DNA from: Rhabditoides inermis
Taxonomy: Eukaryota > Nematoda > Chromadorea > Rhabditida > Rhabditidae
Length of the DNA stretch: 64,000 nucleotides
Direction of reading: 5' to 3'
Assembly (NCBI GenBank): GCA_963966185.1
Contig: CAWZYM010000151.1
Span: 181,501 to 245,500, forward strand
Below the pieces are notes generated by a model. It was not told where the DNA came from. It saw nothing but the letters and a program-made list of their open reading frames with translations, and did not search any database. Each line of letters opens with the position of its first letter. The first letter of the stretch is position 1. Of the stretch, positions 53,732-64,000 are shown piece after piece. The translations under genes were made by a program, and so were the position numbers.

Positions 53732-55673
53732 CCCACTCACCACCTGCACCTGCACAGCCAGCAGGTCCCTCGAGTGGACCGCGTGGAGCTCTGCTCCCTC
53801 GGCCGCCGTCTGCCACACCAGCTGACATCCAGGGTAGCGGGCAGAGTCCTGAAGACCATATTATGAGACAAAAAACCAAGACATGCCAGAGACAAGACAT
53901 GCCACTATGAGACAATCAACTATACGCATCAGCCAGATAACAAGACATTTGCGGATTTGCTTTCTCAATTTCGTTGACGTTTCAAAGGAAAAGTTGAGTC
54001 AAAGGAAAAATGAAGTAGATGCGGTATCTAGCCATTCAAGGGCCAAAGTGCGTTAACATATCAAAGGACTAGTCAGTTTGAAATTGTGTGCAATAAACGA
54101 GCACGGCCTTTATCTATGTGTCGCAGTGTTGCACAACGACCCGCAACGATGCGCAATATTGTTTCACAAACCCGCGCGCGCCTATCATAAACTTCTTATG
54201 TCTTCTCTCTCTTTCCCCCCCTGCCCACCTTGCCGACGAGGTTCCGAATGTGGTGCACGAGTCCCGGCTCGTCCGCCTGCTCGTAGCGAGTGCCCGCCCT
54301 GTAAACACGAGGCCACACTCAACTTTTTTCTTAGAACTCACAACGACCCACGCATTCCCAGAACAATCTCGGAAAGTGTTTTTGTATATAGGGTATTTCC
54401 CCCGTTCACGGTACGCTTGCTCACTCGTCGCATATTTTCCAGACATCATTTCATCGCATTTCATCGCGCTATCGGCCCGCGCGAGGTAATTCGACCGCGC
54501 AATTCGCGCGCTTGCCGGTCGTATTTTAGGGAAATGAGGATTATTTGCAAGTCAAATGAAGCAGATCGGAGCATTTTCCGGAGTTAATAGGCCCCATTAT
54601 ACTTTCACGCTGACGCTGACGCGACGCTGACGCTCCCGTGCAAAAGATGCAACTATTGATTTCGTTGACGCAGCGTGATTAAAATCGATAGGTGCATCTT
54701 TTGCACGGGAGCGTCAGCGTCAGCGTGAAAGTATAATGGGGCCTAATCATTTCGTTTAGAAATTTTATAATTTTTTGTCCTTTGGACAGAGGCAGGCTGT
54801 CACTAGTCGCTAACGATTGTCGGCTCGCTTTTGTTGATATCGGTACTCCAGAAATTATAAATTATGAAAAACCTCCAAAATGCATAGCTTCAATGAGTGA
54901 TTCAGTGTTTGTCTAATAACTTTGTTCAAACTCAACCAAAAAAATTCAAATTTCGGGAGAATGAGCCTCTGGGTACTACCAACAGATTGTCGGCTCGATA
55001 TTTGTGATTTTCTTTCGGGAAGTGCTCAATTGAGTTCAAAAACTTCGAAAAGTGCCTTTTTTCGACGTCATTTTCTCATTGTCTGGTTCGTGTCTGGATC
55101 GACCGAAATAATTGCGTACCGTGAAAATGGGGGATACCCTATATCACGGCACACCATTTCTCATGCGCCTTTCATTTGAAAAAAGTGAATAGCACGTTTC
55201 ACACGCACTTACCTACCAGCAGAAATGCACTACGCAATAAGGCCTCTTTATGTACATATACAGCTTGGCCGCGCAGTAACGCAACGTTCTAAGAACGTTG
55301 CGTTACTGCGTATCGATTGCGCTTTAAAGCTGAAAAAAGCGCGACTAAAACAGGCCTATACGGTATACGGAGTCGTTATTCGTGGCCAATCACCCAAAAC
55401 TCAGAAAAAACATGATGCCATTCAGAATTCCGTCATCCAGAATCCTCCAGATCTTTCCACCCCTTCCACTCTCACCTGTACGCGACGACAATGCTGGCGA
55501 GCGGAGCGCCATTGTCCACAGACTGCACCGTCAAGCCGTCGTCCAAGCGAGACACCTGCAACGTCTACCTGATCTACCTGATCTACCCGATCTACCAACT
55601 GATCTACCTGCTGCTGCCGCGCTCCAGCAGCCCTGGCGGCAGAAGAGAGACGACGCGCGCTCATCGACAACAT
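50832..55673 (-). CDS. UQCRC2: Cytochrome bc1 complex core subunit 2
   Basis: Core 2 subunit of mitochondrial complex III, M16 peptidase fold without protease function; 426 aa. Exons: 55673-55608, 55555-55476, 54298-54229, 53848-53741, 53692-53526, 53325-53232, 52923-52831, 52754-52595, 52145-52075, 51832-51725, 51207-51130, 51065-50961, 50912-50832. The basic/Ser/Ala presequence MLSMSARRLSSAARAAGARQ fits mitochondrial import. Family landmarks in order: DDGLTVQSVDNGAPLASIVV, AGTRYEQADEPGLVHHIRN, MLHRAAYRNGSLAQPLLAP, FLGGEVRKSAGG, LHSDTGLLGVRV, and the end IGDLSQTPYLSDL. The intron at 53740-53693 is all purine apart from two Ts and in frame, so it may instead be coding. An AG directly before the ATG (CATAG|ATG) could be a trans-splice acceptor. 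Confidence 0.93.
51208..51724 (-). other. UQCRC2 intron 10 with a sequence shared with GART introns
   Basis: No gene. 51337-51388 is, as its reverse complement, a close match to GART intron sequence at about 24538-24587 (GACCACTCGGGGGCAAGG, AGATGATGGC) and a weaker match to about 30811-30849. Part of the motif is internally repeated at 51306-51330. Confidence 0.55.
52924..53231 (-). repeat. GA/CT microsatellite-filled intron of UQCRC2
   Basis: Nearly the whole 308-bp intron is GA-rich on the sense strand, broken by single-base variants. The long open frames here (Arg/Glu or Leu/Ser repeats) are compositional. Confidence 0.9.
54589..54745. mobile_element. TA-flanked MITE
   Basis: GGCCCCATTATACTTTCACG plus CTGACGCTGACG at the left end is exactly inverted at the right, and GATGCA-containing arms also pair. 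TA on each side suggests a Tc1/mariner-type target. It lies in UQCRC2 intron 2. Confidence 0.85.
55272..55310. repeat. Perfect 19-bp-arm palindrome
   Basis: CGCAGTAACGCAACGTTCT, one A, then its exact reverse complement. It is in UQCRC2 intron 2. It could extrude as a cruciform, be a minimal foldback remnant, or form a short hairpin in the pre-mRNA. Confidence 0.9.
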
Positions 55674-55722
55674 CTATGTATATTGACATGATCCACAATA
55701 AAAACAGACACACACGCACGAT

Positions 55723-55872
55723 TCAGAGGTCAAAGTCGAGGAAGAGGTTGAGATGGCCGTAGTCGTCAAATGGGGAGAGTTCGAGGGTGAACTGGTGCAG
55801 CTCTTCGGGCAGGGAGAAGAGGTAGTTAAAGTAGAGGACAAACACGATGCGAGCCAGCCGCTCCACAGGCAT
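55723..55872 (-). CDS. Small ORF or terminal exon, unassigned
   Basis: I do not recognise the product. 49 codons from ATG: MPVERLARIVFVLYFNYLFS, then PEELHQFTLELSPFDDYG and an acidic Leu/Phe-rich end (FLDFDL-stop). Codon choice is GC-rich and like neighbouring exons. A TTTGTGTAG acceptor lies 4 nt before the ATG, so it could be trans-spliced as a small cistron or be the last exon of a gene whose other exons I cannot find. Its stop is 49 nt upstream of the UQCRC2 ATG. One hydrophobic stretch (residues about 6-20) could cross a membrane. Confidence 0.42.
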   Translation of the reverse strand: MPVERLARIVFVLYFNYLFSLPEELHQFTLELSPFDDYGHLNLFLDFDL

Positions 55873-56304
55873 ACACTCTACACAAATGATGCGAATGACG
55901 AGAGGGAAAGGAAGACAGGAAGAGATGACAATCACATTTGCATATCCTCTCGCGGCAAGTACTGTGGCGCCACGTAACGCATCATTCCCCCGACCCTCAA
56001 TCAATCTTCTCTCATGATCAAAACGCTTTATATACAACGTATACAGTATACACAAGGTAGAGCTTGAACATACGCTTTGTACATGATACTAAAATGACCA
56101 AAACATCTCAATCCATCATAATGCAAAGCTATTAACACACACAGGCAAAATCACACTGTTCGTTCCATATTAGGCTCATGTCGACCCCGGGAGTATTCAA
56201 TGAAAATCAAAGTGCCCTAAATGACTGGAGAAAGGAGAAGAGTACAGAGGACAAGAGACTGACTTAGCAAGCAGAGCAGACTTAGCAAGCAGGTGCGCCT
56301 TGCT

Positions 56305-57281
56305 TCAGACCTGCGGTCGGACGAGCAGCGTGGTGACGATGCCGAGAATGTAGGCGGCGACCAGCTTCTGCGGCAGGGTCAGGTGCAGCTGGTGCGGCAC
56401 CATCGAGTGCGACGCCTGCGAGTCGCCCTCAAAACACAACAGTCACGCTTCTTCCTTACAAACTCCTGATAAAGACATGCAAAATGGACAACTCTACCCC
56501 ACGCACCTGAGTCGGGGCGAGGAGAGCGAGGGCGCACGCGATTCCACTGAGCAGCGCCAGCCACGTCGCCGAGATGGGCGGCTGCGGCTGCGGTGCCTGC
56601 AATGCTCACACATCAACTTCTCCTATTCTACTTATATATACCGTGTTGCGTATACTATTCAACCCTGCCCACCCTGTCTTGTATGGTGACGCTGGGCTGC
56701 TTGCTCATTCCGTGGAAGGACGAGGGGTCGGGCGCCTGAGAGAGGCGCGGCGTCGCCTCGGCCACACTCCGAAGAGCCACGTCCTTGCTGCCGTGCAACT
56801 GAATAACCACGACAATGTAAGCCAGTCTCGACCATGCAACAAGCCGCTATACGATACAAAAAGTCTGGACTCTACTTAAAAAAGTTTTAAACTTGTGACG
56901 CACCTCGCTTTCGCCTATCCGCCGCATCTCGAAGCGCAGCTTGTCAACCGTGCCTACCGCCTGCCGATTCTTGCAACGGATCACTCTAGACAACGAATAA
57001 TCGATAATCCATCAATACATGTGCACCCACATGTCCTTGCAGCACTTGGCGCCGAGTGTGCCCTCCGGCTCGCCGATCGAATAGCTGTGCGGAGACGTGC
57101 ACAACACTAAACATTAACACCAATGACAATACAAGGCGGCGTGCCTACCCTTGTAGTGCATGGGGTAGTCGTAGGGGTTGTATATGGTGACCATGGTGCG
57201 AGGGGCGGACTGCGCCGGCCCAGCCACCACCCATTCCACCTCGGTTGGGAACACAAACACCGGCACCCTACCCTCCTCCAT
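56305..57281 (-). CDS. MOSPD1: MOSPD1/3-like MSP-domain membrane protein
   Basis: 209 aa (human MOSPD1 213). Exons: 57281-57149, 57106-57031, 56985-56904, 56798-56673, 56596-56507, 56427-56305. The N-terminal MSP domain has VPVFVFPTEVEW, VTIYNPYDYPMHYK, VLCTSPHSYSI and GTLGAKCCKDM. A Ser/Pro linker and two C-terminal membrane segments follow (TWLALLSGIACALALLAP and LPQKLVAAYILGIVTTLL); the second matches the MOSPD hallmark. The family acts at ER membranes and contact sites. An acceptor TTGTAG ends 10 nt upstream of the ATG. It sits between laf-1 and UQCRC2 on the same strand. Confidence 0.92.
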
Positions 57282-60164
<2,883 letters not shown>

Positions 60165-60614
60165 TTAAAGAACAAGAACAATAAACCGAAAAAACGGCGA
60201 GTTTGAGTGGCGGCTGAAAGAGACAGAATGAACGACACGGAGAGGAATGTTTTGGCAAATGAAATCTCGAACATCAAAATACACACGACGCGCTCATTAC
60301 ACAATAAACAATTTAAAATGACGATTGACGAAATTTCAAAATGATGAATAGTCTAGAACGCTACGGATGACAAACAGCCGTTATAAAACGTAAGTGATAG
60401 TAAAAACGTCATTTGGAAGCGTATGCGAAAAATCAAGCGCGGACTAAAATTTCACAATCACTTTTCCGTTTTTTTTATCGCTGGAAGGAATATTTATGTT
60501 TTACAAGCTTCAAACAATGAATATTATCGATTAAGTAGCCCACTTCTTTCCGTTCGTAATGGTTATGATTTTAGGTAGCACCTTCTCGTAACTTGAATCT
60601 GGATCTCGACTTTC
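60165..60614. promoter_or_regulatory. Divergent promoter region of laf-1 and the 60615 gene
   Basis: 450 bp between two start codons pointing away from each other. It includes CTTTCAG upstream of laf-1 and no clear TATA box. A shared bidirectional promoter is the simplest reading. Confidence 0.45.
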
Positions 60615-63600
60615 ATGGACAGTAAAGAAGGTCAGTGAACGTTTCTATACATGTGAAATGGAATGATCACTATGTTTCAGACGGACGTTCGCGTCCACGC
60701 AGGGCGTGTGCGACCTACACAAGCCAGTCTCCTCCGTCGTCACAAATGCGAAAGAGCGCGGAGAGAAACCCGAAGGAGCATTCTGAATCACCAAGCCGTG
60801 AGTTATATTCGACAATTTTGCACTGAAAGTGCATAGTTCGGCATGGATAGTAAGTGCATTTACTCTGGGCGGTCAAGCCGGAAAATCGATACTTCCTCTC
60901 TCTGCTCCAACGAGCGGCACTCCTCAATTTGTTTTGAAGCATACAAGTTGGTTCAAACGATTGCGAAATAAAGTGTAACTGGTTGTAACGTGTATTCTAT
61001 ACACGTACTTTTAATGCAGCAAACGCGACGTGCAATCTCAAGTGGTCAGAATTTTAGGCCAACTGCCAGGCGCAAAAAGACAAGCGCGTTGTAACATCGT
61101 ACCCAGACGAACGGGCACACCGACGCCAAGCAGAGATGAGAAAACTGTATGTGACACAGTTCTATGAAAGCAATACAGAATAGTGGTAGACATGCAATAC
61201 TAGTTGTTCCGGATAGGATGGGAGCAGGGAGGGGGACACACTGAGACAGGACGCGTCGCGGCTCGCGGCGGCGGCCCCAGACTGCTCTCTAGGCACCGCC
61301 CCCATCGATCGCAAGGCAAGCAGGCCGTGTCCGCACTGCATACACAGTGTGTCCTCTCTCCCCTCCTCGCTCGGCCAGCTATTGGTCCTTCTCTCTCTGC
61401 CATCTCTCACTGCGTGTGTCATCGCACCGTGAGGTCAACCGGGAAGCCCCGAGGTAGCGAACCGCACAAGGCGTCCCATCGATCGTCTAGCCCGATCCGT
61501 TGTCGTGTCGTGCTGCATGCCGTCATTGTCACATTGCGAAAGCGCTCCGATCGCGCATCGCGTACGCCCTGCACTCTGCACGCACTTTTGTTGTGTTTCA
61601 CGGTTTCACCATACTGTCATGGGGGAAGGGCTGCACATGTGAACGCGAGCCAGTCATTACACGTTCCGTCCGTTTCAGCTCGCATGTCCAGCTCACAGCC
61701 AGCGTCGTCCTCACTCACCGCCGACGCCACATCTTCCCGCAAGCGACACTCGCCCAACACAGGTGCGTCGCGTCCTCTAGCCACTCGTTTCGCAAATGGC
61801 ACTGCCAGCAACGCCCGCGCACAGTCATTGTCCCCTTTCTACCGACAGCTGCAGCGGGATCCCTTGAGGCGGCAGACGCCACCCAATTAATCTCCGCGCC
61901 TCAAGAGGGCCAACACCAACGCACTCATTAGCATATCGATTGTGTTTTGTGTTGGACGGGTTTCAATGATATCAACCGTCTCGTTTGGGTCATGAGAACG
62001 CGGGCGTGGGATGATGAAGATAGAAGAAGCATGGCGCGTAGATTTACGGGAATACGGGATAGAGCGTGGTTCGAAATGGCCAACATCAACGGTGTGGTCA
62101 TATTAATATAAAAACACTTTGCGTGATCATGCTGTAATAAGATATTTAGGCGCAAAGAAGGAGACGTCGACGTCATCGTCGTCTGCCAGCGGCGCGGCCG
62201 CCAAGCAGCGTCGCGTACACAACCACAACAAGGTTTCGTTGATGCTATATTTTATGCTGTTAAAGGGAGTGTACACTCTGAATTTCGAGGTTGAGTTAGC
62301 ACCGGGATGTGAAAAAATGAGGAGAATGATGCACTTTTGTCAATACAACTATGTGTCGGAGATACCTAAAAGTCGATGAAAAATTCTGTTGAACATTAAA
62401 AACTGGCACCAATTGGCACCAATTTCTGCATTTTGACACATTTTGCGCTCAATTTTCATCTATTTGTAGACATTTTCAGAAAGTAGTTGTATTCACAAAA
62501 ATACAGCGTTTTCATCATATTTTCACATCCCGGTGCAAACTCAACTTCGAAATTCAGAGTGTACACTCCCTTTAATTACAATCGGACTATCCGACTGCTG
62601 CAATAGGCCTTATTCCAGCTGTACTTGACACTGTTAGTGCTTTGTGTGCACTTATGTTTTCCAGCAAAGTATATAGCGGATAGCCTTTTCACAACTTTGG
62701 CTTTTTCAAATGCTGTTATCCCCTATTTTAAGCTTTTATGACTCATGAGGGGCCGGGTTGGCCAAGTGGATAGCGTCACAGTTTGCAAGTGAATGGTCGC
62801 TGGTTCGATTCCCCTCGCGGGCAATTGTTCTACCGAATTCCACTACCTTCCGGTGGGCCGCGTGAACCCACTCTCACTCTCTGAGAGCCCTACCATCGGC
62901 GGCGGCAGTCTTTCAAGATCTTCCACCACGCCTCGCATCCGGAACTGGTCACTTCGCGATGTTCATGCTCATCTACCATGAACAGTCAGGACTCGCGTTG
63001 CACTGTTCCAGCCAAGGAGCCCCAATACCCCACTGTAGGATTGTGTGTGCTTCCAGATTACCCATCATGTTACCATTGTATGTACATGTCGGAATCAGGC
63101 TGATTAACAAACAAACATGACTCATGAGTGAAGCAGTACGAAAAAGATCGTAGATCGTATAAAAAATTCTTGTTTCAGGGCTCTTCCTCTCAGCCCACGT
63201 CTTCGAACTCTCCATCCGGCGCGGCCGATCAACTGGAGGTTGGTGATAGGTGATACGGTGATATCGACATAGAAATCCCGTCTTTATTACCGTTACCGTA
63301 CCCCATATATTCCAGGTGAGACTGACGCGCAGCCGCGCACGCCACACTGTCGGAGGATCCGGAAGCACACCGGCTAGTCCGCAGCAGGTTTTGTTTTCAT
63401 ATTTGATTTTTATTTCTTTCATTGTATGGATTTGAGGTGTCGCCGCTGTCCCCTGGCAACGTTTCTGGACAGCAACAAGACAACGTGAATCTGGACGCGG
63501 TCGCTTCTCCCAATAGGTAATTTATGCAGTTTCATTTATATAGTTTTGTTGTGTTTTACACCCCGCTTCCTGTTTTTTTGAGCGGTTAGTCATTGTCATT

Positions 63601-63896
63601 TCATGAGGCGCGAATGTTGTGAATTGTGAAATGCCGTGGCGGGTGTGTGACGTGTCTTGGTGTTGCAGCTCTGCTACCGTGGCGCGCGGCAACTCGAACC
63701 CCGCAAAGGCGTCTGCGCGTTCCGGCGGATCCGGAAAGAAGGTGAGTGGGCGGTCGATGTCATGTTGGAATAGTTGGTTGCAGAATCGCAAGGCATCGTC
63801 AGCTTCCGCGGCCGCGGCTGACCAGCAGAACCAGAACGACGAGAGCAGCGCCAGCCAAGACATGCCCGAGACGTCGTCTGCGTCCGCTGCGCCAGG
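60615..63896 (+). CDS. Ser-rich disordered nuclear-type protein, N-terminal part (3' end outside window)
   Basis: I cannot assign a family. Nine exons with consistent phases: 60615-60630, 60681-60797, 61679-61762, 62150-62232, 63179-63238, 63316-63387, 63437-63516, 63669-63741, 63784-63896, and the frame continues past the last donor. The 230 or so residues are Ser/Ala/Gln-rich with basic clusters (RSRPRRA, SSRKRHSP, AAAKQRRVHNHNK, RLTRSRARHTVGGS), which look like nuclear localisation signals. Long disordered N-termini like this occur in large chromatin or HECT ligase proteins such as TRIP12, but no diagnostic domain is inside the window. The start MDSKE is chosen as the first ATG with a good donor after it. 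Intron 2 (about 880 bp) may hide another exon. Confidence 0.7.
62260..62575. mobile_element. TTAA-flanked MITE with long terminal repeats
   Basis: TTAA on both sides. The termini run inward for about 55 bp in inverted orientation, starting AGGGAGTGTACACTCTGAAT and including GCACCGGGATGTGAAAA. The outer 20 bp resemble those of the element at 41640-42191, so the two are related. It lies in an intron of the 60615 gene. Confidence 0.88.
62753..63117 (+). mobile_element. Full-length tRNA-derived SINE
   Basis: The head GGTTGGCCAAGTGGATAGCG (A box) and GCTGGTTCGATTCCCC (B box) is followed by a body of about 290 bp and the tail AATCAGGCTGATTAACAAAC. The 3' half matches 8190-8352. It lies in an intron of the 60615 gene. 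Confidence 0.82.
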
Positions 63897-64000
63897 GTGG
63901 GTGGAGGATTTGTGAGCTTGGTTCCTGTGATAATGGTATTTGGATTTATAAAATGTAATGTTTTCATGTGAATTTGCAAAGATTTTCGATTTGGATAAGC

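Noticed and set aside
54078..54587. 169-codon plus-strand open frame
   Set aside because: Antisense to UQCRC2 exon 3 and its introns; no splice-compatible family match.

Overview
The window is eukaryotic nuclear DNA, most likely from a rhabditid nematode (a diplogastrid such as Pristionchus would fit). This is an inference. It rests on a DEAD-box helicase that closely matches nematode LAF-1 up to its C-terminal RGG tail, many 39-60 nt introns with TTTCAG-type acceptors, AG acceptors just upstream of start codons as expected for spliced-leader trans-splicing, and CTACAGTA-type repeats in introns. Coding exons are GC-rich; introns and spacers are AT-rich and full of MITEs, tRNA-derived SINEs and CT/GA microsatellites.

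Layout: (1) 1-8650, minus: 5' part of an RNF19-type RBR ubiquitin ligase (13 exons, 3' end outside the window). (2) 10539-26544, plus: complete 36-exon trifunctional purine gene (GARS-AIRS-GART). Intron 9 hosts two antisense, tandemly duplicated genes for an unrecognised secreted cysteine-containing protein (12991-13658 and 14352-15253). (3) About 28210-33660: tandem duplication of the 3' part of the purine gene; all ten exons 27-36 are repeated with intact frames and splice sites. (4) 32605-43159: mostly spacer with MITEs and SINEs, but with a small minus-strand gene (36783-37190) encoding a secreted precursor with an allatostatin-C/somatostatin-like disulfide loop. (5) 43160-60164: minus-strand run laf-1, MOSPD1/3-like, a 49-codon ORF, UQCRC2 and FBXO9, a candidate operon. 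(6) 60615 to the right edge, plus: N-terminal part of a Ser-rich disordered nuclear-type protein, divergent from laf-1.

The recognised genes are mostly housekeeping: purine synthesis, ubiquitin ligation (RNF19, FBXO9), respiratory complex III (UQCRC2), an ER membrane MSP-domain protein and RNA helicase function. The least expected items are the AST-C-like neuropeptide gene, the selectively maintained 3' duplication of the purine gene, the nested antisense gene pair, and inverted-repeat elements whose arms carry tRNA-like promoter modules. Exon positions come from reading frames and splice consensus by eye and may be off by a base or so.
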